Below are positions 14,096 through 21,654 of a stretch of DNA of 36,580 nt, piece after piece. Positions within the stretch are counted from its first letter, which is position 1; each line of letters starts with the position of its first letter. The stretch is from the NCBI GenBank assembly GCA_038203095.1, contig JBBREH010000011.1, forward strand, positions 1-36,580, read 5' to 3'. This DNA comes from PALSA-1336 sp038203095. GTDB lineage: Bacteria; Patescibacteriota; Doudnabacteria; UBA920. Position numbers and translations under genes: made by a program. The notes below the pieces were generated by a model, which searched no databases, had not been told where the DNA came from, and saw only the letters and a program-made list of their open reading frames with translations.

Positions 14096-14512
14096 ATGAA
14101 TATTAATATTTTTGGAAAAGTTATAAAGGGGGAGGGATATGGTCGGGTTTTGGGATTTCCGACTGCGAATTTGGATAGGCGAAGTTATTCAAGAAGAAGA
14201 TTAGAAATTAGATTAGGGGTTTACGCCGGTTGGGCGTTGATTGATGGTCACCTTCTGGGGCTGCCCCAGAAGGTGACCATCAGGGGGAAACGGGCGGCAG
14301 GGATTATCATCGGCCCGTTGGACAAAACCGGCCTGCCCAAGATAGAAGCCCACTTGATAAATTTTAAGGGCAATTTGTACGGCAAAAAAATTATTTTGGA
14401 ATTAAGAAAATATCTTAGGCCTTTTAAAAAATTTAAAACAGAAGAGGCTTTAAAAAAACAAATAAAAAAAGACCTCTTAAGAATTAGACAAGGGTTTAAT
14501 CAATTTAATTAA
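14096..14512 (+). CDS. Stand-alone riboflavin kinase domain protein
   Basis: A 138-residue protein matching the flavokinase domain: FGKVIKGEGYGRVLGFPTAN (about 5-24, including the PTAN motif), GVYAGWALID, then KIEAHLINF and LYGKKIILELRKYLRPFKKF near the end. It would phosphorylate riboflavin to FMN. In most bacteria this domain is fused to an FMN adenylyltransferase (RibF); here only the kinase half is present. The middle of the gene contains a perfect 41-nt palindrome (14242-14282), encoding about 13 residues after GWALID. This stretch looks like an insert between two conserved strands, although the frame stays open. FMN/FAD supply fits the several flavoproteins nearby. Confidence 0.82.
   Translation: MNINIFGKVIKGEGYGRVLGFPTANLDRRSYSRRRLEIRLGVYAGWALIDGHLLGLPQKVTIRGKRAAGIIIGPLDKTGLPKIEAHLINFKGNLYGKKIILELRKYLRPFKKFKTEEALKKQIKKDLLRIRQGFNQFN
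14242..14282. repeat. Perfect 41-nt palindrome inside the riboflavin kinase gene
   Basis: Arms 14242-14261 and 14263-14282 are exact reverse complements (20 bp) around a single T at 14262. The left arm begins TGATGGTCACC and the right arm ends GGTGACCATCA. The reading frame passes through it without a stop. In mRNA it would form a very stable hairpin. Confidence 0.95.
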
Positions 14513-14517
14513 AATAT

Positions 14518-15180
14518 ATGGCAGAGGCTCCTAAAAGAAGTTCAATTATAGAATTTGGCAAAGAATCTCCGGAGGAATTGGAGATGGTAGCATGGAAAAG
14601 CAAGTTTAGGGCGGGGGAGTTAGAAATTCCTGAGTATATTAAATTGGCGGAATGGTATTTGGAATTAACTTTTGGTGTGGAAAATTTATCGTTCATAGAA
14701 AAGTGGTGGTTGAAAAAAATTACAGAAAAAATAATCCCTAATTACAAGCATCAGCGTCAACTCTTAAAAAATCACGAAATTTTGTCGAAAAATGCTCCCA
14801 CAAATCCCAGTATAGAAATTGCATCTATGTGGCTAAATGAATTGTATGGCATTGATTCAACTGATGGCACAAGTACTTTTGGTTCCAGAGTTGTTATTGA
14901 AAATTCTGACCCAAAGCATCCGGTTAAGCATGAATATCCTTATATCCCTCATTTAGAAGACTCTGCGTGGGAAAGGACGGGTGATTATGAGAGTACCTAT
15001 AAAATCGGAAAAGATTCAAACGGTCAGACCGCGTACGACAAGATGCAACAATTAAAAGTAGAAGGCAAACACTATTATATTGACCTGTTTAATGATATTG
15101 TGGTGTCTAAAAAGTTTAAGCTGTATTTACAAATACTTAGAGAAAAAAGTCAGATCCTTAATCCGGAAGAAGGAAACTAA
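14518..15180 (+). CDS. Soluble hypothetical protein (220 residues)
   Basis: A 220-residue protein with no signal peptide or membrane segment. The first 80 residues look helical and charged (SPEELEMVAWKSKFRAGELE, then IPEYIKLAEWYLELTFG). The middle is polar, with HPVKHEYPYIPHLED, and the end is helical again (KFKLYLQILREKSQ). I do not recognise a family. The start follows AAAATAT, 5 bp after the riboflavin kinase gene, so co-transcription is likely. The 14-bp gap to the EamA gene suggests one operon with it. No catalytic motif is evident. Confidence 0.6.
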   Translation: MAEAPKRSSIIEFGKESPEELEMVAWKSKFRAGELEIPEYIKLAEWYLELTFGVENLSFIEKWWLKKITEKIIPNYKHQRQLLKNHEILSKNAPTNPSIEIASMWLNELYGIDSTDGTSTFGSRVVIENSDPKHPVKHEYPYIPHLEDSAWERTGDYESTYKIGKDSNGQTAYDKMQQLKVEGKHYYIDLFNDIVVSKKFKLYLQILREKSQILNPEEGN

Positions 15181-15194
15181 AATCCTGATTTAAA

Positions 15195-16139
15195 ATGAAC
15201 AATATGAAAGACGAAAAAAAGAAAAATTATGGTTCGTTGATTGTGTTTTTATCTGCTCTGCTGTGGGCCGGGGATGCGCCGTTTCGGCAGCCTTTGCTTT
15301 TGGGCGGTTTGAGCGTGCCGTTTGTGGGCTTTTTGGAGCATTTGCTTAATACGGTTGTTAGTTTGCCGGGAATATTTGCCAAAAGAGCAGGCATTAAAAC
15401 TTTAAGGCCGGCGCAATGGGCTGGACTGCTTTATATTGGCGCCGGGGCATCGGCTTTGGGCGCGCTACTTTATGTGCAGGGCGCGGTGGATATGAATTAC
15501 AATTTTACCGTAGCCGCGCTTTTGCAAAAACTCCAGCCGATTTTTGCCATTGCTCTGGCTGTAATTTTTTTAAAGGAAAAACTTTCGCCCAAGTTTTGGC
15601 TGTATGCCGTACCGGCTTTGCTGGGCGCCTATTTGGTAACTTTTGGCTTAGCCGCTCCGGGCGCACTTTGGCGCACTGGCGGGAATTTTCATCTGCTCGG
15701 GCCGGCGTTGGCCGTGGGGGCGGCTGTCTTATGGGCGGGGGGCACAGTAGTCGGCCGGTCTTTGCTTAAAGATTTGGATGTCCAGTTAGTTAATGGCCTG
15801 CGGTTTGTCTTTGGCTTAGTTTTTTTAAGTATTTATGTCGGGCTTTTTCACCACTTTCAGTTTGTGGCCATGACCTGGCTCTTTTGGCGCAATGTGGCCA
15901 TTATAGCCTTGCTAACCGGGTTTTTCGCTCTGTGGCTCTACTATTACGGTCTTAAGTCCACGCCGGCTTCGGTGGCGACCCTAATGGAACTTGGCTATCC
16001 TTTGGCTTTGACATTTGTGAATTGGCAATTATTGGGCATTACTTTAAACGTTTGGCAAATTGTTGGCGCTTTGATACTATTAAGTTCAGTAACTGCGTTA
16101 GTTTTAACCGGCCAAAGTTCTGCTGACCGGCAAACTTAA
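15195..16139 (+). CDS. EamA/DMT-superfamily transporter
   Basis: A 314-residue protein with about ten hydrophobic helices in two EamA repeats (about residues 12-150 and 165-305). The first repeat ends in the family pattern LQKLQPIFAIALAVIFLKEK; the second has SVATLMELGYPLALTFVNWQ near its end. DMT-family proteins export or import small metabolites such as amino acids; the substrate cannot be predicted. The gene is clearly richer in G+C than its left neighbours, which may only reflect the Leu/Ala/Gly-rich composition. Starting at the second Met (15204) is possible. It is followed by a degenerate heptamer spacer and glutamate dehydrogenase. Confidence 0.88.
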   Translation: MNNMKDEKKKNYGSLIVFLSALLWAGDAPFRQPLLLGGLSVPFVGFLEHLLNTVVSLPGIFAKRAGIKTLRPAQWAGLLYIGAGASALGALLYVQGAVDMNYNFTVAALLQKLQPIFAIALAVIFLKEKLSPKFWLYAVPALLGAYLVTFGLAAPGALWRTGGNFHLLGPALAVGAAVLWAGGTVVGRSLLKDLDVQLVNGLRFVFGLVFLSIYVGLFHHFQFVAMTWLFWRNVAIIALLTGFFALWLYYYGLKSTPASVATLMELGYPLALTFVNWQLLGITLNVWQIVGALILLSSVTALVLTGQSSADRQT

Positions 16140-16172
16140 AATCTCAAATCCTTAATCCTTAATCTTTAATTC
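16140..16172. repeat. Degenerate heptamer array before gdhA
   Basis: Tandem 7-mers of the form TCYTTAA (TCTCAAA, TCCTTAA, TCCTTAA, TCTTTAA) fill the spacer between the EamA and glutamate dehydrogenase genes. They are related to the perfect array at 1081-1150. Confidence 0.75.
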
Positions 16173-16175
16173 TAT

Positions 16176-17405
16176 ATGACCATCAATCCGTTCGAAACTG
16201 CCAAAGCCCAGCTTGCGGCCGCCGCCAATTTAGCTAATTTAGATAAAGACAAAGTCGAGCAATTAATGCACCCCGACCGTTATGTGGAAGCGTCTATTCC
16301 TGTGAAAATGGATGATGGCTCGCAGAGGATTTTTGTAGGCTTTCGTAGTCAACACAATAACGCCCGCGGCGCCTACAAAGGCGGGATTCGTTTTCATCAG
16401 GACGTTAATTTAGACGAAGTCAGGGCTTTAAGCTTTTGGATGTCGTTTAAAAATGCCGTGGTTAACGTGCCCTTTGGCGGTGGTAAAGGCGGAATAATTG
16501 TTAACCCAAAGGAATTATCGGTAGGGGAATTAGAAAGGCTTTCTCGGGGTTATGTGAAAAAAATGTTTCCTATTTTTGGCCCCGAAGTGGACGTGCCCGC
16601 GCCGGACGTAAATACCACCGGCCAAATTATGGGTTGGATGCTCAATGAATATCAGCAGATTACAGGCAATAAGTCTAAGGCAACTTTCACGGGTAAATCA
16701 CTGGATAACGGCGGTAGTCAGGGGAGGGAAGAGGCGACGGGTTTTGGAGGTGTGTACGTTTTTGAGGAAGTGGTAAAATCTAAGGTGGTGGATTTGCCTG
16801 CCGGTTCAACTGTGGCAATTCAGGGCTTTGGCAACGTGGCAACTTTTTTTGGCCAAGCCGCAGAAAAGCTTGGCTACAAAGTGGTGGCGCTTTCTGACTC
16901 CAAAGGCGGAATTTACAGCCCCGAAGGCTTGAATTTCCAAAAAGTCTGGGATCATAAAAAAGCGACCGGCGCGCTAAAAGATTTTACAGGAGCTAAAAAT
17001 ATCAGCAACAATGAATTGTTGATATTACCGGTTGATGTATTAGTGCCCGCGGCATTAGAAAATGTTTTAACAGCGGAAAATGCTGATAAAATCCAGGCCC
17101 GCCTTATTGTAGAAATGGCCAATGGCCCAACCACGCCTGAAGCCGACGCAATTTTTGCCAAAAAGAACATTATAGTAATTCCCGACATTTTGGCCAACAG
17201 CGGTGGGGTGTGCACCAGTTACTTTGAATGGTACCAAAATATGCATAACGAAGTTTGGAATAAAGAACAAGTATTGGAAAAATTATCCAAGCAAATTAAA
17301 CTGGCTTTTGCCGATACCCTGGAGCGAAGAAATAAATACCAAACCACCTTTAGAAACGCGGCCTATGTACTGGCCGCGGAGAGAATTATTAGCGCAATGA
17401 AATAA
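16176..17405 (+). CDS. gdhA: Glutamate dehydrogenase (Glu/Leu/Phe/Val dehydrogenase family)
   Basis: A 409-residue cytoplasmic enzyme that interconverts glutamate and 2-oxoglutarate plus ammonia. It shows the substrate segment ARGAYKGGIRFHQDV (about 63-77), the catalytic-Lys segment NVPFGGGKGGI, VPAPDVNTTGQIMGWM, the dinucleotide fold VAIQGFGNVATFFG, and PDILANSGGVCTSYFEWYQN near the end. The acidic residue after strand 2 (ALSDSKGGIY) is often taken to favour NAD, but this is not decisive. Length is normal for the hexameric group. No ammonium or amino-acid pathway genes are adjacent. A 21-bp hairpin follows the stop. Confidence 0.93.
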   Translation: MTINPFETAKAQLAAAANLANLDKDKVEQLMHPDRYVEASIPVKMDDGSQRIFVGFRSQHNNARGAYKGGIRFHQDVNLDEVRALSFWMSFKNAVVNVPFGGGKGGIIVNPKELSVGELERLSRGYVKKMFPIFGPEVDVPAPDVNTTGQIMGWMLNEYQQITGNKSKATFTGKSLDNGGSQGREEATGFGGVYVFEEVVKSKVVDLPAGSTVAIQGFGNVATFFGQAAEKLGYKVVALSDSKGGIYSPEGLNFQKVWDHKKATGALKDFTGAKNISNNELLILPVDVLVPAALENVLTAENADKIQARLIVEMANGPTTPEADAIFAKKNIIVIPDILANSGGVCTSYFEWYQNMHNEVWNKEQVLEKLSKQIKLAFADTLERRNKYQTTFRNAAYVLAAERIISAMK

Positions 17406-17456
17406 AGACTGTAGATGGGGATATTAAAATCTGATAACGCAGATGAATAGACAAAG

Positions 17457-17501
17457 CAAACAAAGAGACTCTTTGCAAAATGCAAAGAGCCTCTTTGTTT
17501 G
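17457..17501. terminator. Hairpin after gdhA
   Basis: A 21-bp stem (17457-17477 and 17481-17501, one mismatch) around AAA, built on CAAACAAAGAG and CTCTTTGTTTG. It is not followed by a T-run, so it may be a palindromic repeat or an mRNA 3'-protecting structure instead of a classic terminator. Confidence 0.6.
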
Positions 17502-17505
17502 AAAG

Positions 17506-17514
17506 TGGTATAAT
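17506..17514 (+). promoter_or_regulatory. Extended -10 promoter of the mini TrxB-like gene
   Basis: TGGTATAAT, a perfect -10 with TGn extension, 23 nt before the ATG at 17538. It gives a leader of about 17 nt, with GGAG (17521-17524) rather far (13 nt) from the start. No clear -35. Confidence 0.6.
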
Positions 17515-17537
17515 AACTTTGGAGATAAAAGATATTT

Positions 17538-18074
17538 ATGTTTGACGTGATTATAATTGGAGCAGGGCCGGCAGGGTTGGCCGCAGGGCTTTACGTTGCC
17601 AAAAATAAACTTAAGACTTTGGTTGTGACTAAAGAGTTTCTATCTCATCAGCCTGCTAATGTTGTGAATATATTTGATGTTAATAACTTGCAATCGGAAT
17701 TTCAAAAGCAAAGTAAATTGGGTCCTGAGAGTTTGGAGCTTCGCAGTGGCCAGGAAATCATTAGCCTGGAAAAAAATATTGTCAGTTTTGCTTTGGAAGC
17801 CAAAAGCGGGCAAATGTTCTACGCTAAATCGGTTATTATCGCTTCGGGGGTAAATTTACAAAGCGGAGAGGGGAACACAATTTTTGATTTGTTGACTTTA
17901 AAAGACAGCGAGGGAAAAATTAAAGTCAACAGCGAAATGAAGACTAATATTGCCGGAATTTTTGCCGGCGGGGGAGTTATTTCATCATCGGTAAACAACG
18001 CGTTCATAAGCGCCGGCCAAGGAGCCAGGGCCGCAGTTTCTGCCGTGAATTTTTGTGCTCAAAAAACTGCCTAA
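17538..18074 (+). CDS. Miniature thioredoxin-reductase-like FAD protein lacking the NADPH domain
   Basis: A 178-residue protein homologous to both halves of the TrxB FAD domain. The N-terminus has VIIIGAGPAGLAAGLYVAKN (about 4-23); residues about 92-103 end the first half (AKSVIIASG). The second half follows almost directly, with TNIAGIFAGGGVISSSVNNA and SAGQGARAAVSAV. The NADPH-binding domain and CxxC redox site, which lie between these halves in TrxB, are missing; only about 30 residues replace them. It could be a flavoprotein reduced by a partner, an FAD-binding regulator, or a shortened enzyme. The frame is intact and has a promoter, so it is unlikely to be a decayed fragment. Confidence 0.8.
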   Translation: MFDVIIIGAGPAGLAAGLYVAKNKLKTLVVTKEFLSHQPANVVNIFDVNNLQSEFQKQSKLGPESLELRSGQEIISLEKNIVSFALEAKSGQMFYAKSVIIASGVNLQSGEGNTIFDLLTLKDSEGKIKVNSEMKTNIAGIFAGGGVISSSVNNAFISAGQGARAAVSAVNFCAQKTA

Positions 18075-18094
18075 AACCATTGATTTTATTAGCG

Positions 18095-18116
18095 AAACCC
18101 CCTAGTTAGGGGGTTT
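18095..18116. terminator. Terminator-like hairpin before the repeat-protein gene
   Basis: AAACCCCCTA (18095-18104), GT, TAGGGGGTTT (18107-18116): a 10-bp perfect stem with a very short loop and weak T-tract. It probably ends the upstream transcript. Confidence 0.7.
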
Positions 18117-18125
18117 AAAAATGCT

Positions 18126-18154
18126 TTGACAAAACTGTGGAAATGGACGATAAT
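18126..18154 (+). promoter_or_regulatory. Sigma70-type promoter of the 900-residue repeat protein
   Basis: TTGACA (18126-18131), a 17-nt spacer, then GATAAT (18149-18154). The expected start near 18161 gives a leader of about 25 nt. Confidence 0.85.
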
Positions 18155-18185
18155 ATAAAATCAATCATTAAAAATTATCAAATTT

Positions 18186-20888
18186 ATGAATAAAAGCCTC
18201 AATTCTATCGCTAAATCTTTACTTTTGGGCTTATTTGTAAGCTCTTTTGTGGGTTTTGCCACTTCGGCACAGGCCTACGGACCTACGCTTTCAGCCTATT
18301 TAAATGGCTCAAACGTGACCTTAACCATTAACGGTGCCAGCCCAAATTCGGCTGTTTCTTTGGCTTACACCCAGGCCGGTTCCAGCTTGCCCGCTATTGT
18401 TACCAATTTTGCAATTACGGACAACAGCGGCTTCTACACTACTTCCGTGGGCAGCAGCGCTTATGGGCTCTCCAGTGGCGGTCAGGTTTATGTTACGATT
18501 GGCGGACAGCAGTCTAATGTGGTGACCATTGGCTCAGGCGGAGGGTGTACTTATAATTGTGGTGGCAGCGGCAGCTTAACTTTAAGCCAAACCAGTTTAA
18601 GTTTGAATGTTGGACAAAACGCGACTGTGACCGCATCCTACCCGGTTTATGGTTATTCCAACAGTATTTATGTTTCTAGCAACAGTAATTCTTCCGTAGC
18701 GACTGCCAGTGTTAGCGGCAATACGGTTACGGTTTATGGCTCGTCTTCCGGCACTACAAACATTAGCATCTGCGCTACAGGTAGCGGTGCAGCTTGCTCC
18801 ACACTTTATGTGACTGTAAGCGGCGGATCTTATGGCAACGGCAATATTTCTTTTAGCCCTACCAGCCTGTCGTTGACAGCCGGGCAAAACTCTACAGTTT
18901 CAATTTACAACAACAACGGCGGCTATACTTACGGGAGTTATTATGTATCCAGTAATTCAAATTCGGCTGTTGCCTCGGCCAGTCTTTCCGGTTCGAGTTT
19001 ATACGTTAACGCTTTAACCGGCGGTACGACCAATATTACAGTTTGTCAAAACAATTACAGCTCATCCTGCGCAATTTTGTATGTGACGGTAAGCGGTAGC
19101 GGTTTAACAGGAAGCGTTTGGTTCAGCCCGTCTAACCCTACTTTGTATGTCGGTCAGAGCCTGGCTGTTTCTATAAGTAGCGCGGTCGGGTATGGATCTA
19201 CCTCGTATGGAAGTAATTCTTATTATGTGTCTTCCAACAGCAATCCTTCGGCAGTTTCTGCCAGTGTTACTGGTACTGTATTGAATTTATACGCCAACCA
19301 AAGTGGTTCTAGCAGTATTTCAGTTTGCAGCTCTTCGTTAAGTTTTTGTGGGACATTGTACGTCACAGTAGGCGCGGGCAATAGTAGCCTATTACTTTCC
19401 CAAACTAGCGTATCCATAGCCGCAGGGCAAACCGTGAGTGTAACAGCCAGTAATGTGCCTTCAATCTATATTTCCAGCAATTCTGCACCCAGCGTGGTGT
19501 CTGCCAGTGTAAATGTTAATCAAATTAATTTATACGCATCAACCTCGGGGAGTAGTACGGTTTATGTTTGTGGTGTTAACAGCTCGCAATGCGCTAATAT
19601 TTATGTTACCGTAACCGGCGGCAGTTCCTCCGGCAGCATCTATTTTACCCCTTCTAGTTTATCTATTGTGGCCGGACAAAGCGCCACAGCCTCGATTTAT
19701 AACAATAGCGGTTACTCTTATGACAATTATTATATTTCCAGTAATAGTAATTCAGTCATAGCCACGGCAAGTATCAGCGGCTCCGGTTTGTATATTAGTG
19801 CGTTAACAAACGGCAACACTAATATTATAGTTTGCCAAAGTAATTACAGTTCACCCTGCGCGACATTATATGTTACCGTGACCGGCTCTGTGCTGGGAGC
19901 TAACACCAATTTGTGGTTTAATCCCGTAAATCCGAATTTAAATGTCGGTCAGAGTTTGGCTGTGGCCATAAATAGCAGTGTTTCCCCAGCATCTTCCTCG
20001 TCTTACTCTTATGGCAGTAATGCTTATTATGTTTCTTCCAATAGTAATTCAAATGTAGTCACGGCGAGTATCACTGGCATAGTTTTAAATTTATATGGTA
20101 ACCAAGCCGGTTCCAGCAGTATTAGTGTCTGTCACATAAGTTTGGGTTTTTGCAGTACGTTGTATGTAACGGTGGGTGGCGGCAGTGGGTACGGGTCGGG
20201 CTCTGTGACACTTAGCCAGACCAACCTAACGCTTTCTCCCGGGCAAAGTTCTACTATTAATATTTATGGCGGTAATAATTATTACGTTTCTTCCAATACT
20301 AACAGCTCGGTAGCTAATCCACTTATTTCAGGAAACGGCTTAACTGTTTATGGCAATCAAAACGGAAGCACAACTATTACGGTTTGCCAAAATGGTAATA
20401 GTGGCTGCGCCAATTTGTTTGTAACGGTGAGCGGGTATTATTACGGCGGTGGGAGCGGGGGTGGCTTGCAATATCCGGGCAGTGGCGGAGGAGTATTGGG
20501 AGCCAGCACTTATGTGAGTGGCCAACTAATTTCCGAAAACGGCACAGTTTATATTGTTTACAAAAATACCAAGACCGGCTTTGTTTCCGCGTCGGTGTTT
20601 AAGGCTTTGGGCTTTAAGTTCAGTAATGTCACGGAAGTCGGCAGTAGCGGCTTGCAGGAGTCCGGCTACGCGGTTCGTAGCGCTCTGGCTCAGCACCCCT
20701 GGGGTAGCTGGATAAAAAATCGCAATACAGTGTACTTTGTCCACGAAACAGGTCTTATTCCTGTTGCTAGCTACAACACTTTTATTAGCAACGGCGGTCA
20801 GGACGCTTGGGTGGTAAACGCGAATGTCGCTGACTTCCGCCTGCCAATCTTGTCAATAATGAGTGTTGGCGACTCTAGGTTGCAGTAA
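18186..20888 (+). CDS. Giant secreted Ig-like repeat protein (seven repeats, 900 residues)
   Basis: A secreted protein with signal peptide (cleavage after SAQA, residue 30) and an N-terminal beta domain (31-115). Seven BIG2-like Ig repeats of 80-100 residues follow, starting near residues 129, 219, 308, 400, 481, 573 and 671. Each has the form SLSLTAGQNSTV, YYVSSNSNS, and a Cys-x(6-9)-Cys pair before LYVTV, so a disulfide in each repeat is likely. Repeats 1, 4 and 7, 2 and 5, and 3 and 6 resemble each other most: an ABCABCA order. A Gly/Ser linker leads to two C-terminal modules (YVSGQLISENGTVYIVYKN and HPWGSWIKNRNTVYFV) shared with the protein at 3092. Its strong promoter and size suggest a major surface or adhesion protein. 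No wall-anchor motif is seen. Confidence 0.85.
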   Translation: MNKSLNSIAKSLLLGLFVSSFVGFATSAQAYGPTLSAYLNGSNVTLTINGASPNSAVSLAYTQAGSSLPAIVTNFAITDNSGFYTTSVGSSAYGLSSGGQVYVTIGGQQSNVVTIGSGGGCTYNCGGSGSLTLSQTSLSLNVGQNATVTASYPVYGYSNSIYVSSNSNSSVATASVSGNTVTVYGSSSGTTNISICATGSGAACSTLYVTVSGGSYGNGNISFSPTSLSLTAGQNSTVSIYNNNGGYTYGSYYVSSNSNSAVASASLSGSSLYVNALTGGTTNITVCQNNYSSSCAILYVTVSGSGLTGSVWFSPSNPTLYVGQSLAVSISSAVGYGSTSYGSNSYYVSSNSNPSAVSASVTGTVLNLYANQSGSSSISVCSSSLSFCGTLYVTVGAGNSSLLLSQTSVSIAAGQTVSVTASNVPSIYISSNSAPSVVSASVNVNQINLYASTSGSSTVYVCGVNSSQCANIYVTVTGGSSSGSIYFTPSSLSIVAGQSATASIYNNSGYSYDNYYISSNSNSVIATASISGSGLYISALTNGNTNIIVCQSNYSSPCATLYVTVTGSVLGANTNLWFNPVNPNLNVGQSLAVAINSSVSPASSSSYSYGSNAYYVSSNSNSNVVTASITGIVLNLYGNQAGSSSISVCHISLGFCSTLYVTVGGGSGYGSGSVTLSQTNLTLSPGQSSTINIYGGNNYYVSSNTNSSVANPLISGNGLTVYGNQNGSTTITVCQNGNSGCANLFVTVSGYYYGGGSGGGLQYPGSGGGVLGASTYVSGQLISENGTVYIVYKNTKTGFVSASVFKALGFKFSNVTEVGSSGLQESGYAVRSALAQHPWGSWIKNRNTVYFVHETGLIPVASYNTFISNGGQDAWVVNANVADFRLPILSIMSVGDSRLQ

Positions 20889-20912
20889 ATCAAAATCCAT
20901 ACTTGTAAATTT

Positions 20913-20949
20913 AAAACTCCTGCTGTGGCAAACAGCAGGAGTTTTAATA
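20913..20949. terminator. Bidirectional terminator between convergent genes
   Basis: AAAACTCCTGCTGT (20913-20926), loop GGCAA, ACAGCAGGAGTTTT (20932-20945). The 14-bp perfect stem with A-run and T-run serves both the repeat-protein gene and efp on the opposite strand. Confidence 0.93.
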
Positions 20950-20977
20950 TCTACGATAATTTGTGTCTATTCTTATG

Positions 20978-21538
20978 TTATTGGCTCACACGTTCCACGT
21001 ATTGGCCGTCGCGGGTGTCTACTCTTATTACATCGCCTTCTTTTATAAACATAGGCGCGTTAACCTGCAGGCCGGTTTCAAGGATTACCGGTTTGGTAAC
21101 GTTGCCGCCGCTGTTGCCTTTGGTGTCGGGAGGGGCTTCGGTGACTTTGAGTTCAATTTTAATGGGCAGTTCAATGGAAACCGGTTTATCGTTGAACCTT
21201 AAAATAGAGACCTCCATGCCTTCCTTTAGGAATTTCTCTTGTTCTTCGGTAACTTCTTTGGCAATGTCCACGGTTTCAAATGTTTCCTGGTTCATAAAGT
21301 GTGTACCATCGGCATCTGTGTAAAGGAAGCTGGCTTTTTCCCTAACCACGTCGGCCTCTTCTATGCTTTCTCCAAATTTAAAAGAGTATTCGTAAACCTT
21401 GCCGGTAATTACATTACGCATTTTAGTCTGCATCACCGGTTTTCTTTGCGCGGTGCGCATGCGGTTAGACCAAATAATCATCACGGGTTGTTTTTCCCAG
21501 AGGATGATGGTCCCAATTTTCATGTCATTTAAATCCAT
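20978..21538 (-). CDS. efp: Translation elongation factor P with atypical tip loop
   Basis: A 186-residue three-domain translation factor that relieves ribosome stalling at proline runs. The family frame is clear: KIGTIILWEKQPVMIIW at the start, QTKMRNVITG, then YLYTDADGTHFMNQETFE-like central strands, VSIELPIKIELKVTEAPPD, and a C-terminus with GDVIRVDTRDGQYVERV. The domain I loop that normally reads PGKGxA, with a modified Lys or Arg at its tip, is MRTAQRKP here. Aligning from QTKMRN, Gln lies at the Lys position with Arg next to it. The modification may differ or be absent. It ends the rpsF-ssb-rpsR cluster; a 99-bp repeat-filled gap precedes it. Confidence 0.95.
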   Translation of the reverse strand: MDLNDMKIGTIILWEKQPVMIIWSNRMRTAQRKPVMQTKMRNVITGKVYEYSFKFGESIEEADVVREKASFLYTDADGTHFMNQETFETVDIAKEVTEEQEKFLKEGMEVSILRFNDKPVSIELPIKIELKVTEAPPDTKGNSGGNVTKPVILETGLQVNAPMFIKEGDVIRVDTRDGQYVERVSQ

Positions 21539-21545
21539 AAAAATA

Positions 21546-21654
21546 AGTTAAAAGTTGAAAGTAGAAAGTTGAAAGTGGCGCAGTTACTTTTAACTTGTAA
21601 CTTTTAACTTTCAACTCGTTCGTCGGTCAAAAGAAGTTTAAGCGGCGACGAACG
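21546..21654. repeat. Heptamer arrays and hairpin between rpsR and efp
   Basis: Tandem AAGTWGA-type 7-mers (21546-21579) face ACTTTTA/ACTTTCA-type 7-mers (21587-21615), so the two sides can pair. Next, CGTTCGTCG (21617-21625) and CGACGAACG (21646-21654) form a 9-bp inverted repeat spanning the rpsR stop codon. No -10 box for efp was convincing here. Confidence 0.7.

Noticed and set aside
17538..18074. Decayed trxB pseudogene
   Set aside because: No frameshift or stop, both FAD halves keep their motifs, and a promoter is present. A compact functional protein is more likely.
20925..21532. Several plus-strand frames opposite efp
   Set aside because: They are antisense to a clearly conserved efp gene and show no protein signature.
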